64,000 nucleotides of DNA, taken from NCBI GenBank assembly GCA_017893485.1, contig CM030360.1, forward strand, positions 13,318,597 to 13,382,596. Reading direction: 5' to 3'. The notes beneath the pieces were generated by a model. That model was given only the letters and a program-made list of their open reading frames with translations. It was not told the origin of the DNA and searched no databases. This document shows positions 1 through 12,068 of the stretch, piece after piece. Every line of letters begins with the position of its first letter. Position 1 is the stretch's first letter. Both the position numbers and the translations under genes were made by a program. This DNA is from Hemerocallis citrina (Eukaryota > Streptophyta > Magnoliopsida > Asparagales > Asphodelaceae).

Positions 1-2370
1 TAGTGCTCGCCACCTTGCTATCGACTGCCCCTTTTCCTTCTCTCGACAACCCCCGACCATCGCTCTTGCCCTTGTTGTTGTTGCTGTCGACCTCGTTGTT
101 GTCGCTGCTATACGCACGTGTTTACGGTGCACATAAGTTGCACATGTTGCCATCGGGATGCTCGTCCCGTTATTCTCATTATTATCGAAATCGTCGTCAT
201 CATATTAAGGCAAGTATCTTGTACACTTATTGTTCCGTTCAAGCAATTTATTTGACCTCCCGCAAATTAGTAGTTATATTTGATTATCGTCATTGAACCT
301 CGTTACCGTCTATGTTCATGATAATGAATTTACAATTTCAATGGATTGTACCATCATATTGTCATGCTTTACAATTTTTCCATGGTTAAATCATTCATTA
401 TATATTGAATTGAATCGAATCAATCTATTTTCCTCTGTGATTCAATGCTCATCATAAGATTATAAATATCGATTCGTATGTTCCCAACCTGCTCTTTGTT
501 CTGACTTGTAGATAGATTTTGACCTAAATACTGTTCAAATTAATTAGAACTTTATGAATAAGAGTTTTAGCCCCCTGAGCCTAGTTTCCAGAACTTATGA
601 CGGATCTAAAATCCAATGTGTAGATTGCAAGATATAGTATTTTAGTGCTGCGACGTTTTTAATTCTAGATTACTATTTTGAGAAGTATTTTCTCGAATAA
701 CTAATTTAAATACCATGCTAAAAGTACAATTAAGACCTGATATTTACCAGTATGTTATTATACATGATTAAGAATTTATTTATGATTTTTATGAGATTTT
801 TAAATGAATTTACAGTCACTTTATACATATAAGAATTTGACCTCGGTCTGCTGCCTGAGTAGTAGTTCAGTACTGTGTGGTTGACTTAGTTTCTGTATTT
901 AAAATGTATCGTGTAAATATGCGCTGGAACCGAAAAGTAGTCTAGTTTCGAGAATCCTTGACAGAACTGGATTTGCTATCTTGTGGCAGCGGGAATGTTA
1001 ATCTTTGTGCGGTAACGTCTGACTGCCCAGACTTGTGACTTGTGTTCATTTATACATAAATATGTTGTTCTTGTCTTTATGACTTGAAATACATTACATG
1101 CATTGCATAGCCCTTGATGTCTCCCTGATCATGTTTCGACACTGTTCCCGTTGTTGCACCATATTTAATTACTATAAAAAGAATCGCAAGCTGAGGTATT
1201 GAGAGAAAAACCTAGTAGTGGACGATATAGGAGATTGTACTCGGCAGGAGGCCAGTGTTTCCCGTGATGATGATACAAGATTATTTATATGGAACTAAGT
1301 GCCACGTAGAACTAAGTGTCACGTCATGGGTGACGGGGCTACCTCTAGACTCCATTACATGAACACATAATTACACGTCATATGGAATTAAGTGCCACGT
1401 CATGGGTGATGAGGGCCACCGCTAGCCTCTATGGGGGCCACCTCTATACTCTATTATATAATTACATGATTTTCGAGTACTTGACCCTGTATAGTTCTCC
1501 ACTATAGTCTAAACGTTAACATGCTTGTATGCACCCGAACCTGTGGTATGTGACACAAGATTGCGTGCATTGAATAGGATTGATAAAAGATTGCTAGACT
1601 TGAGGTTATTGCTGAGCACATGCATATTCCTGTTTATGAGCTACATGATTCCAGTTACATGATTTCTGCTTACAAGTTTACATGATTAATGTTTACACGT
1701 TTGCAAGATTCTCGCTTACATGACATGTTCTCGTTACACGATTCCTTGTTATCGATTGAATGTACATTGAAGTCCTTTTTACCTGTCTCTTGTTTTAGTT
1801 TACAAGTTATACGATTTCTGTTTATACAAGTTTACATGGTTCCTGTTTATATGTTTGCATTCTATTTCGTTACATAGCACGTTTCCTGTTACATGATTCC
1901 TTGTTCCTAATTGGTTATATTTGAGAGTTGTTCAGTTTTTTGTTTCTCTCTGTTTGGATATTGTTTCTCGTTATCATGTTTTGTTCTGTATTTGAATTTC
2001 CAGTTCTTATTGCTTTCCTAGTTATGGCTTGTTTCTTGTTCTTATTTTGCTTGTACTATTTGCGGCCTGTAGCTTGCTCTAATGGGTACTCCATCCATCT
2101 TTCTTTGACTTATGTTTAGGCAAGTACGGACGATGGGTTACTGAAAAAACTTGTCGAACTATTACTGCATTGCATATTCTCTGGCTATTTGGTAAGTTCT
2201 TGTATCCCAGAAATTGGTTATTATATTATTTCTTGTTCTTGTGATTATTATTAAATTGTTGAGCATACTGACATTGTACAACTTATGGATGATATGAGTT
2301 GATATACTTATATCATTTGTTGAGCCTCATTTACGTGCCTGTGTTCCCGTATAATGGGAAGCGGGCGTGA
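1..2370 (+). mobile_element. 3' portion of a long LTR (Ty3/gypsy-like)
   Basis: No coding capacity is seen. The segment matches, in the same order but diverged, the sequence from about 61980 onward: a shared block around 205-280 (aaggcaagtat, then ccgcaaattagtag), one around 925-1025 (gtctagttt, then tttgctatct) and one around 1190-1260 (agtagtggac, then tgtactcgg). It ends at gggcgtgaca, the inverted counterpart of the tgtaactcc that seems to open the copy near 60861, as expected for LTR termini. An imperfect duplication (aactaagtgccacgt and relatives) lies at about 1272-1440, and short repeats around acatgatt at 1600-1900. The 5' part of the LTR lies outside the window. Clade is not resolved. 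Confidence 0.55.
1600..1900. repeat. degenerate minisatellite inside the LTR
   Basis: Short imperfect repeats of the form tttacatgattcctg follow one another here (acatgattcc, acatgatttc, acatgattaa, acacgattcc, acatggttcc). The homologous LTR near the window end has different short repeats (cttgatac) at the equivalent place. Confidence 0.5.
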
Positions 2371-2986
2371 CAAGCATAGTAATCCTGAGATGGGAGGAAC
2401 ATAAAAGGAGAACAGAAATCAAGGTGCATATCAATGGTATTTTATCCACTAATAACAAGTACAGGACAACTCAAAGAAGCTCAGTTAAGTTGGAAGCACG
2501 TTGGACTATTTTGTTTGATTTTTATGGTATCATTAGAAACCTCTCCCTACTCTTGATTCCCCTATTGTTTCACGTTTTAAGCTCATGAGAACCATAAGAA
2601 AGAACACCTACTTGAAATTGCTTCCCTCAACTTTACCACTCCCCGTCCTCTGCAGTGTCCATTGCTTCCTTCTCATCTCTTCATTAGAAAATTCCTGCAA
2701 TAATAGGGTCATCTTATCAACTTTCCTCTTTCATATATTCCTTTTAAATCAATGGCAAAAGTTGGATGAAAAACATCATACAGAAAACAGAATTAAATAT
2801 GTTTTTTTAGTCCTTCTCTTTAGAAGCAGGACAATTTTAAAAACTATGCATGATAGCAAAGTGCTTCATTAAAACAAGTAGATTTCCTCCTAAATTGAAC
2901 TAGATTGCCTAAAAAAGAGGCGACCATAGTGCAGATCATATATATGATGTGCATTGGAAAAAAAAAATTCAACTTAATAAAGCTCT
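2371..2986. other. unassigned spacer
   Basis: Between the end of the first LTR and copia copy A. Short open frames exist, but none has a recognisable domain or codon pattern. No terminal repeats or tRNA-like folds were seen. Confidence 0.4.
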
Positions 2987-3685
2987 TGTTAGGAATATGT
3001 CTTGTATACATGTGGTTCGTATTAAAAGAAGATATGATGAAGCACGGAGGTCAAAGCGTCGAAGAGAGTAGAAGATTGAAACAACAACAACAACAACAAC
3101 AACAACAAAGGCTGGTACGGTCGACCGTACCCCCCTCAGGTCTGGGCACTGGTTAGGTGCGGTCGACCGAAGGCGACGCTGTATTGTTTTTGGGCCTCGA
3201 TTTGTTAGGTCGTTTTAGTCCATTCTTCAACTCCAAGTCAGATCGTACGGCTCCTATTCAGTTACTTCTTCTTCAGGTTATATCATACGTCTGAGAATCA
3301 AGATTAACCTAGGGTTCTCTCTATTCTTCTTCTGTATATTGTAATCTCCTCTTATAGGAGAGAGAGAAGTTCTTTATAGATTATTTTCTCCATTGTAAAG
3401 AGAGGCTTGAGAGAGAGATAGTTCTTGGTGAGTGAGTTTAATTTCTTGTATTGAGTGAATCATTAACTCCTTGTAATCTATCTTAGTTGAATATTATATC
3501 TTCCTATATTTTCTGTTCGGATTAAGTGAAAGCTAACCGGGATAAATCCTCGTTGTGTTTGTATTGGATTGGTGGATCTATTTGCTTGCTTGCTCAATTG
3601 ATTCGTCTCATCTACTTCGATTTCCTCATTGCTCTATTTAGTTCCGCTGCGCCATCGGTGTGTTAGTCGACACCCCATCCCAACA
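2987..3685 (+). repeat. 5' LTR of copia copy A
   Basis: 699 bases. It contains a CAA triplet run at about 3081-3108 and two GGTCGACC palindromes whose GTCGAC cores start at 3120 and 3162, 42 bp apart. The motif and triplet tract also occur in the LTRs of copies B and C. Confidence 0.85.
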
Positions 3686-3727
3686 AAGTGGTATAAGAGC
3701 TTTAGGTTGCCGAGTCCCTTAGTTACG

Positions 3728-4895
3728 ATGATAGGTCACAGTCTTTTGAAAATCAAGTTGTTCGATGAAAATCAACTTCAATCTTTGGAAGGTAAACATG
3801 TATGATGTCCTAGTTCAAGAACGTCTACAGTTAGTCGTCAAAAAGAATGAAAATCCATATGATATGAAGGAGGATGTTTGCGGTGATATTTGTGAAACAG
3901 CCGTAAGTCTGATCCGACTATCTTGGTGGATGAGGTCAAGTGCAGTTTTCTTGAAGAAACTGATGCAACGAGTTTATGAGAAAAATTCATAGCTGACTAC
4001 TCTGGTTCGTCGCTATTAGATCGGATGCATTGGAAAAGGAAGTTATTCCGTTTATCTATGAAGGAAAGCACCAATCTCCAAGAACACATCATAGAGTTCA
4101 ACAAGGTATTGTCTGAGCGATCAACACGGACGTGAGTGAGGAAGATAAAGCTTTTAACTTGATATATTCACTGTTGGATTCGCACGAGCTTTTGATCACT
4201 ACCATGCTACATGGTAAATCTGCCATGGAGAGTATTTCGATAGATGGTGTAATTAAAGCATTGAAGGAAAATCAACTTAGAAAGGAGACTCAGAAATCAT
4301 CGTCTATTCCAAGTTGTCTAGCAGTGGAAGGTCCTTCAGGTGGAAGATAAAGTGCAATGCAAAAGGATTCGGTCCGTTGCCAATATTACAAGAGGTCAGG
4401 GCATATCAAGAAATATTGTTGGAAATTGTAGAATCAGAAGAGCACCAAGAATGAAAAACCAACCGCCTATGTGGTTAGTGCTTGTGATTCAGGTGATTTG
4501 TGTCTTTTTATTTCAAATTCTTTAGAAGTGGATTCTAGTTGGTTTCTTGACCCAGGGAGTTCTTCTCATATTTACTCTGAGAGGGAGTTATTTTCTACTT
4601 ATAAGTCAACTACAGGGCGTTGTGTGAGAACGGAAACTGGAGAGATTTGTGAAGTAGTAGGTGAGGGACAGTTGAGTTGAAGATGTCAGGTCTAAACATG
4701 TTCACTCTAAGTGAAGTTTTGGATATTTCTCTGCTTAAAGAGAATCTGATTTTCTTGGAAACTCTTGATGCACGGGTTGTAAGTACACAGCTCGATGTGA
4801 AGTTATGTCTGTTTTTCAAGATCGTCGAAAGGTGATTAGAGGTATGAAAGTGGTTGGGCCAAGCCAAAATAGTCTCTACAAGCTTTGGGGAATCC
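3728..4895 (+). pseudogene. gag-protease remnant of copia copy A
   Basis: Reading from ATG 3728, a copia-type Gag (UBN2-like) can be followed across several frameshifts and stops: INFNLWKVNMYDVL near 3769, EEDKAFNLIYSL near 4138, then a damaged zinc knuckle near 4380 whose second cysteine has become tyrosine. A retropepsin region follows at about 4530-4680 with the active-site triad changed to D-P-G. A short pre-integrase-like tail (NSLYKLWGI) ends near 4895. In an autonomous copia the integrase core would follow; here the sequence runs straight to the 3' purine tract. It cannot encode a working product. Confidence 0.8.
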
Positions 4896-5237
4896 GAAAT
4901 ACTTGTACATGTGTTGTTACTTTTTTTTCGTTATTCCCGCAAGTTCATCTAGTCTGTCGCAACTAACATCATCAATTCAAGACCAAGATGTTTGAATATC
5001 GTCGAGAGGTGGAGAGTACCTCGATGTAGGTAGAGTTCATACGGAGGTTGGCAATTCCGTGATAACGCCTACTAGGGTGTGCCCTTGAGAGGGTACTAAT
5101 CGATGAGATTGGGTAGAGATTTATTCAACTAGAAGAAGAAACCATTGTTCTAAGTATTTTTGTAAGTGGAGTTCATTAGAGTTTGGAGATGAACAATCAC
5201 ATCATGTCATAACACTCGTATGCACTCCAAGGTGGGT

Positions 5238-5406
5238 TGTTAGCAATATGCCTTGTATACTCGCGATTCATATTAAAAGAAAATACGATGAAGTACGGAG
5301 GTTGAAGCGTCGAAGAGAGTAAAAGATTGAAACAGCAACAACAGCAGCAACATAGGCTGGTACGGTCGACCACACGGTTGTTCATACCCCCTTCGGGTCT
5401 GGGCAC
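5238..5406 (+). repeat. truncated 3' LTR of copia copy A
   Basis: Starts tgttagcaat directly after the purine tract and matches the 5' LTR, including a CAR triplet tract at about 5330-5352 and one GTCGAC. It is interrupted at 5406/5407 by a reverse-strand LTR. The remaining LTR sequence was not found in the window. Confidence 0.8.
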
Positions 5407-8150
5407 TTGTAACGCCCCGAATTCCAAACACATGTAATTCGTAGAAAATACAGGATCTTTTACTTCAATTTCGTACAAATTTACAACGAATTTAAAACTT
5501 TTTATTTACGACATGTTTATTACAATAGCACAGTGGAATTAAATGAATACAATACAATCTACAAATATGAAAATTCTTCAATCTTGTAACAACTCATCAT
5601 AGTAACTTCAAGCCCATGCCAAGTCCAATCCTGCAACTGGAAAACTGTGGGTACGTCAGTTGCATAAAACAGACGCAATGCTATAATACAAACGATTCTT
5701 TAATTTAACAAACACAAACTTGAATGCAAACAGGAAACGTGACTATCCTAGTCGTGTCAGTGTATGATATGACTTAATGCCAATGCAGACATTCATGCTA
5801 TGATGGCACTAATGCATACTTATTCAGATTCTATGCATCATATTCTACATAGGTCCGAGGGCAAGCCTTTATCGTACTCCTCACTAAAGGGTTCAATTCA
5901 TCGTTATGAAAATCCTACTATGGTAACAAAAGCAAGGTTTAGACATTCCACGAGTACGGATTCCAGTCACGAAGTCAACCGTCAAACTATACAGAATCCT
6001 CGTCGTGCGAACATCCCGCAAGTGCCCCTAGCCCCGGTATATTCATATACATTAGAGATCTGCCTTCCATTCACCCGACTATTCATGATCCCGGAATCCA
6101 CCGTCTGATCAATCGTAGTCCCGAATTTAATTGAGGCTAGTCTCACCCTGCAAGCAACCACAGTCCTGGAGTCCACCATCAAGCTGGGTCTATAATCCTG
6201 GAGTCCACCGTCAGACTATATAGAAGCCCCCCACTTATGTTTGCCCAAGTTTCATCACATATTCTTCTAGTGCCTATTCTTAAATTTAAACATGAATAAT
6301 AATATCACCTAGACTTAGCTTACCCTCCTACCGGACTTAAACAATATACCGAGAACGATGGCCATATTGGCCACTTCCTAAATCTCAATAATCACTTTCA
6401 TCACTTTGTTGGTACCTGAGTCACACTTAGTCTCTACTATTCACAATTTATGCTCACAACATCATGGGTTATCTATACCCTCTTTATTCACATTTTGAAA
6501 TTTCATTCATTCACATATCCAATTATTCCCTTGTTCACACAACTCGGTTATTGTATAAACTAGTTTCATAGTCTTAATCCAACATTTCAAATCAACATTC
6601 TCTATGTAAAATTGATGATTTATTCATCCCCTTCTAATAGGATTCTCAATGAAGTTGTAATTATATTCAATAGATTCTTTTTCTAAACAATAATATATTT
6701 AACTTTCAATTTATTCTTTAACAAACTCAAATTAACTTTAGATCGAGTTCAATCCCAATGATCAAATTTTCTAGAATACTTCTAGTCAATATGATTTACA
6801 TTGTTTCTTAATCAAAAGATGTAAATTAGCCACCAATTACATCTCAAAACCAAATACTCTTTGATCCACATTTTAGATCTCATAATTAAATTCTAGTTCA
6901 AAAAATCAAATTTTGTTTCTTTATTGTAAACATAAATCACTATCTATTTTTCTTCCAAATAAACTCAATCTTTATAATCAACCCAATTTCAATTATCCTC
7001 CTTAATTCACATTTTGCATCTAATGGTACAACTTTAACAAAATATCTCTTATTCAAATAAATTGCTATTTGTTTATTCCAAAAATAAATCTCAATTTTAT
7101 ATTTAACTCATTTATAATATTTTCCAATAATCCATACCTAAATCCTTTAAATAAAGCCCACTATATTAATAAAAAGATAAAAGAAATAAAAGAAAACACC
7201 TTTTCCCCCCAACCCTGGCTCGAACCCGCGCGCAACCAAAGCGCCAAAGCCCACATGCACCAACCAAGAAGTTCAAGCCACTAACAGATTATAACTTTAT
7301 TAGATACTTTTTATTCCAACTTTCTGTTTCTCAATTATTTTAATCTAATCGTATAACTTCATGTTTTCTTCTTCTTTAAATATTTTCATAATCATTGCCA
7401 TACACAACAACTCTAAAATTTCCAGAACGAGAATTTTCTCTAATTTAATATATTTTAACTTGGAAATTATTCAAATTAATTTAATTAGTGCAATCTTCCA
7501 CTTTTTCATTCTTGTTCCTTACTCATTCAAACTAGACTACAACTTGTTATAAAATTATAAAACTATTATGATTTGCCTTAATAATTGAGTTAAGAAAAAT
7601 ACCCATACCCCCAATCTACATGCAATCTACATGCCATAAATTACTAAATTTTGCATATTGCTATACATTCTAAATTTCTCACATACAATTTAATCATTTT
7701 GTAGCAAAATCTAATATGAATCAACATTCACGAATTTGTGTACATGAGCAAACACACATGATATTAACACACAAAAAATCTTATGCATATTTATTTTAAA
7801 AGCATGACAAATCAATTTCTATGTTGTATCATCTATTCATCTCGTCTAGTATGCATTCATACTCAAATTAATTTACCAATCACATTCTAGACTACACATA
7901 GCAATCATCTAACAATTTCATGCATCAAAATAACTAAACTAGAAATTAAAGAGACACTCACCTCTTTGAAGAATTTCTAGTGGTAGACTCCAAAAAACTA
8001 CCCCCAATTCCTCCTCAAAAATCGAGCCCAGAGAAGAACCCCACAACAAAATTTCGGCAGTAAAGGCACCAGTGAACACTTCTTCATTTTTTTTTTTTTC
8101 ATTTAGTCTTTTTTTGTGTTTAGAAATAGGATGGGGTGGGATTTATTTAC
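5407..8150 (-). mobile_element. reverse-strand Tekay-like LTR (left end defined)
   Basis: Begins tgtaacgccccgaatt, the inverted form of the LTR end seen at 41220-41231 (ggggcgttaca). Read on the minus strand, it shares landmarks with the 3' half of the Tekay LTR: a block around 5850 matching ccctcggacctatgtag, and a block around 5655 matching actgacgtacccacag. It is clearly diverged from the copies at 38400 and 48026. The far end is not sharp; similarity fades near 8150, close to a TATA-like stretch. No internal coding region lies next to it, so it is either a solo or a truncated LTR. Confidence 0.65.
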
Positions 8151-8893
8151 AGAGGATTTAATTAAGAGTTTTTCTATGATACAAACTCTTAAACTATCTT
8201 AACCACTTTTAGACAGCCCCTATAAAAGTGGAGTTAATTTCTATTTTCTTTCAAATCAGGTTAGTTTTGGCATTATCTTGTTAAACAAACCAATAAATTG
8301 GGACCACTACTTTGTTGGTTTTCTCTTCGTTGGAAAAATATTCTTATGATCAAAATTGTATATGATTTAATATAGGGAATAAAACTAACTATTGGATCAT
8401 CTCAAATAATGTGCTGGAAATTGAGATATTTTATAATCAATAGTTTTTAATTCGTTATTTTGGATTACTGAGTTATTGATTAAATAAAAAATATCAAATT
8501 TAAATTAACACTAAACTCAAATATCAAATTAACACCAAATTGTGCACCAAATTCATCCGAAAAAGATGCCAGATTCCCTACAATTGCTTTATTATATGAA
8601 ATAAGTTTAATAAATTTTCCTCGAATACCGCTTGTAAACCATTAAACAATTTTCTTTTAACCTAATAACAACAATTTTTAACATTAGACAATTTTTTTTT
8701 GATATATATACATTAAATGTGAACAAAGAAAGCCAATTTAGTCTTGAACATTACATTCTTACAATCTTCAACGATAGAAATAGTATATAGTCTTACGTAA
8801 AGTTCATCACAAGAGAACTTACTTTTAAGTCTTAACACTTAATATTTTTCCACTTTTCCCTTTATCTACATTTCGATCATCTCCTCTTGCCGG

Positions 8894-8894
<1 letters not shown>
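8151..8894. other. AT-rich stretch without genes
   Basis: Nothing coding is recognisable. It may contain the U3 end of the preceding reverse-strand LTR. Confidence 0.4.
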
Positions 8895-8961
<67 letters not shown>

Positions 8962-8970
8962 TATATATAT
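8895..8970. repeat. (TA)n microsatellite
   Basis: An almost uninterrupted TA dinucleotide tract of about 76 bases, with one phase slip near 8954. Confidence 0.95.
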
Positions 8971-9489
8971 GAAATCCCCTCTTGTTTACTAACTTCATTA
9001 TAATTCTCTTTCTCCTCACCATTTTCTATTTTCTACATCTAGTGTGAAAATAAAAAAATCGGTTAAAATAATAAATGTATATTACACAATGACAAGAAAA
9101 GTACTTAAAATTTGTATTTAGTGTTAATTAGATCAATGAGGTTAAATAGTATCACATTTAGCACTTATTAAAAAAAAGAAATTATTGAAGAAGAAATGTG
9201 AGAGAAAAATTAAGGAGAGAATATTTCAAATGACGAAAATGTCCCATTTTTTCTTAATAAATTTTTATCACCTATTAAATAAATATTACAAATCGTACGG
9301 CTGTGAGTGAATGTAGGGTAGATAAAAAAATATTAAGAAGTTATGTTAGTTGGGGTTGCATTCTAAAAAAATTCTTTAATTAAAGGGGGTTTAATCTTAA
9401 CCACAAATTCTCATTAACTACCCACTAATAATAATAATAATAATAAATAAAAAAAAAAAATCACCCACTCACTCCACTCACATCCCGGT
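8971..9489. other. AT-rich stretch without genes
   Basis: No coding signal. A short (AAT)n run and an A tract lie at about 9424-9462. Confidence 0.5.
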
Positions 9490-10500
9490 CAGCAATCAAA
9501 AGGTGAGAAAGCACGTGCACGTGTGTGCACACAATTCATTGAGTTTTTATTAAATTAAATGTACATGTTATAATATGTAATATGTATTTAATAAAACTAG
9601 TTTAATTTAATTAAAATCAGAGTTTTCATGCACAAATAAAAATAAACACACACACTCATCATAAATTTTATTTTGAAAGATAATACAACCAACACGTGCA
9701 CTGAAAACACGTGCGTCGCACGTACAAATAAATATTCAAATACGAAATAAATTTGAGCAATGGAGAAATATTTATAAATAATCGAAATACAACATACGAA
9801 AAATATATTTCATTAATTTTATATACAACAATTTAATCAACACGTACATAGAAAACACGTGTGTCGCACGTATAAAAATATATTTGAGTCAAAATAAGAG
9901 AAAAATAAATTTCAATTTATACAACGAATACGAACAAGTTATAAAAACTAGTAATTTACACTTGCAATGCAAGCTTTAATAAACAAATGAAGTTGAACGT
10001 ACAATACACGTAAGTTAGAATTGTCCGTGCGATGCACATTTTAATAAATATATACTTTAAAGTAAAAAAAAAATAATTGGAGAGTTAGAGTTGCACGTGC
10101 AATGCACGTATTTTTTTAAAGTAAAGATTATAATGGGATAGTTGAAGTTGAACGTGCGATGCACGAGTTTGTTTTGTTACAAATAAGGTTTGTTTGGTGA
10201 CAAACTCTCCCATTAAAATAGTAGAGATGAATAATTGAAATACGTAGAAAACATTACACGTAAGGGTGGAATATACGTAATCGTCACGTGTATTGAAAAC
10301 ACGTGAAATACACGTAAAAATAGAATATTAAATATTTGAGTTAAAATTTAAATTCAGATACATAATCGAATTTGAGAGAATGAAAGACATATATAAGAAT
10401 TGAAATACAAAACATGTAGAGAATATTTATATTAAAATACATTACGGATATTACTCGTAACGGTACAAAATACACGTACGTAACACACGAGAGGCAAAAT
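9490..10500. repeat. ACGT/CACGTG-rich degenerate repeats
   Basis: An AT-rich background carries recurring short palindromic islands such as cacgtgcgtcgcacgt (near 9706), cacgtgtgtcgcacgt (near 9855), gcacgtgcaatgcacgt (near 10091) and tcacgtgtattgaaaacac (near 10283). Several full CACGTG hexamers and many ACGT cores are present. The islands resemble the subterminal repeats of small plant DNA transposons. One copy sits within the Helitron-like element at 9948-10227. No protein-coding frame is present. Confidence 0.6.
9948..10227 (-). mobile_element. short non-autonomous Helitron-like element
   Basis: On the minus strand it begins TCTCTACTATTTTAAT, preceded by A. It ends CTAG, followed by T. 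A short hairpin (cttgca / tgcaag) lies about 10 bases before the CTAG. TC start, 3' hairpin, CTAG end, insertion between A and T and no terminal inverted repeats are the Helitron hallmarks. At 280 bp it encodes nothing. The identification rests on the termini alone. Confidence 0.55.
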
Positions 10501-10660
10501 TAGTAATATCCATAAAAGAAGATATCTTCCACCTCTAAAATGCATACAATAATATCCAGAGCAACAGATCCAGTTAGGTAAACTGTCCTTCAAACAAACG
10601 CTCGACGTGAGATCTCAAGATAGATCCAGACCTACATCACCAGCGCTAGAATTAGTTGTG

Positions 10661-11023
10661 CCCAAATAAGAAATCTTGGGGATGGAAAAAGGATCACCGT
10701 TAAGTACTTAATAACCGAATACACTTTAAGGGATGTACCCCAAAGTGGTTGTGTGTTATTTGGAGGACGAAAGCCCCGTTGAAAGTCAAAGTTTTCCTCT
10801 GGCTAGTGCTGAACAATGCCATTTTGACAAGAGAAAACCTCGCTAAACGCCAACTGAATGTTGATTCATGTTGCAGGTTCTGTAACGCTACAATAGAAAC
10901 TAGGGACCACCTGTTCCTGCAGTGCCCCAGGAGCAAAGCGATACTTGTTGAGGTTCTCAGCGCCCTGGGGACGAATCAGTACCCCTGTGTGTACGAGGAT
11001 TTGTGGGTTGGTCCAACTTTTGC
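10661..11023 (+). pseudogene. LINE reverse-transcriptase zinc-binding (zf-RVT) fragment
   Basis: From about 10749 the frame reads a typical zf-RVT module, found at the C-terminal end of plant L1-type LINE ORF2: a WRTKAPLKVKVFLWLVL stretch, then ILTRENLAKR, then a Cys/His cluster CCRFC followed by DHLFLQCP. Weak upstream similarity (IRNLGDGKRI) suggests coding continues back to about 10661 in a broken frame. The fragment runs into the assembly gap. The RT and endonuclease domains are not visible upstream, so it is a 5'-truncated LINE or a host gene relic with the same module. Confidence 0.7.
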
Positions 11024-11523
11024 NNNNNNNNNNNNNNNNNNNNNNNNNNNNNNNNNNNNNNNNNNNNNNNNNNNNNNNNNNNNNNNNNNNNNNNNNNNNN
11101 NNNNNNNNNNNNNNNNNNNNNNNNNNNNNNNNNNNNNNNNNNNNNNNNNNNNNNNNNNNNNNNNNNNNNNNNNNNNNNNNNNNNNNNNNNNNNNNNNNNN
11201 NNNNNNNNNNNNNNNNNNNNNNNNNNNNNNNNNNNNNNNNNNNNNNNNNNNNNNNNNNNNNNNNNNNNNNNNNNNNNNNNNNNNNNNNNNNNNNNNNNNN
11301 NNNNNNNNNNNNNNNNNNNNNNNNNNNNNNNNNNNNNNNNNNNNNNNNNNNNNNNNNNNNNNNNNNNNNNNNNNNNNNNNNNNNNNNNNNNNNNNNNNNN
11401 NNNNNNNNNNNNNNNNNNNNNNNNNNNNNNNNNNNNNNNNNNNNNNNNNNNNNNNNNNNNNNNNNNNNNNNNNNNNNNNNNNNNNNNNNNNNNNNNNNNN
11501 NNNNNNNNNNNNNNNNNNNNNNN
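11024..11523. other. assembly gap (500 N)
   Basis: Exactly 500 undetermined bases, the usual placeholder for a gap of unknown length. Open frames that appear to cross it have no meaning. Confidence 1.
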
Positions 11524-12068
11524 TTCCAAAATTATAAATTATTTTGGGAATTTTTAATGTTTTATCGAGCTGACACGATTATTGGAGCAATCTCGATCGT
11601 CCATGGCGCTTGTGCTCGCCCACTGAGTGGAATGATGGGCCATTATGAAGCGGCGACATGGAAAAATCTCGTGTATCTGGATGATCAAACGGTCAAAAAT
11701 AGAGCAGAGGTGGTACTTGGTCGCGTGGCGAATTTTAGCGACCAAGGAAGTGGATCCGGGTTCAAGTTACGGGTTCGGGTCGACTCGCTCCATTCACTCC
11801 CGCTTGCACGCATCCTGGAGTGATCGGAAGGTGGTGGAGGCACCGCAAACACCCCCTAAGCCAGATGACAATCTCGGCGACTTAGGGTTTGGGAGTTGCG
11901 GCGACTTAGCACTGTTTTCGTCAACCTACTCCTCTTCGTCGATCTATAGCTCGTCGAGCAAGCCTTACCCATACCGGCGATCTAATACCCCACCGAGCTA
12001 CTTCTTCGTTCCATTTGCATTGACCATCATCCTGTCGACCATGCACCTTGTTCGGCAACCAACGTTTC

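Larger units (their letters stand above)
2987..5406 (+). mobile_element. non-autonomous Ty1/copia element, copy A
   Basis: The 5' LTR is 2987-3685 (tgttaggaat to caaca). It is followed by a primer-binding site at 3689-3700 (tggtataagagc, one mismatch to the usual initiator-Met tRNA complement), a ruined gag-protease region, a purine tract at 5229-5237 (aaggtgggt) and the first 169 bases of the 3' LTR (5238-5406). That LTR is cut at gggcact by another LTR in reverse orientation; the uninterrupted sequence can be read in the 5' LTR at 3145-3155. The internal region is about 1.55 kb, almost the same as copies B and C. Integrase, reverse transcriptase and RNase H are absent, so the element can only have moved with proteins supplied in trans. 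Confidence 0.85.

Noticed and set aside
1689..2119. Hydrophobic open frames that look like membrane proteins
   Set aside because: T-rich LTR DNA gives Phe/Leu-rich frames by composition; no conservation with the homologous LTR.
2905..3156. Open frame with a polyglutamine-like run
   Set aside because: It crosses the LTR boundary of copia copy A; the run is a CAA microsatellite in non-coding LTR DNA.
10749..11823. Long open frames across the gap on both strands
   Set aside because: They are open only because undetermined bases contain no stops; only the zf-RVT part before 11024 has real content.
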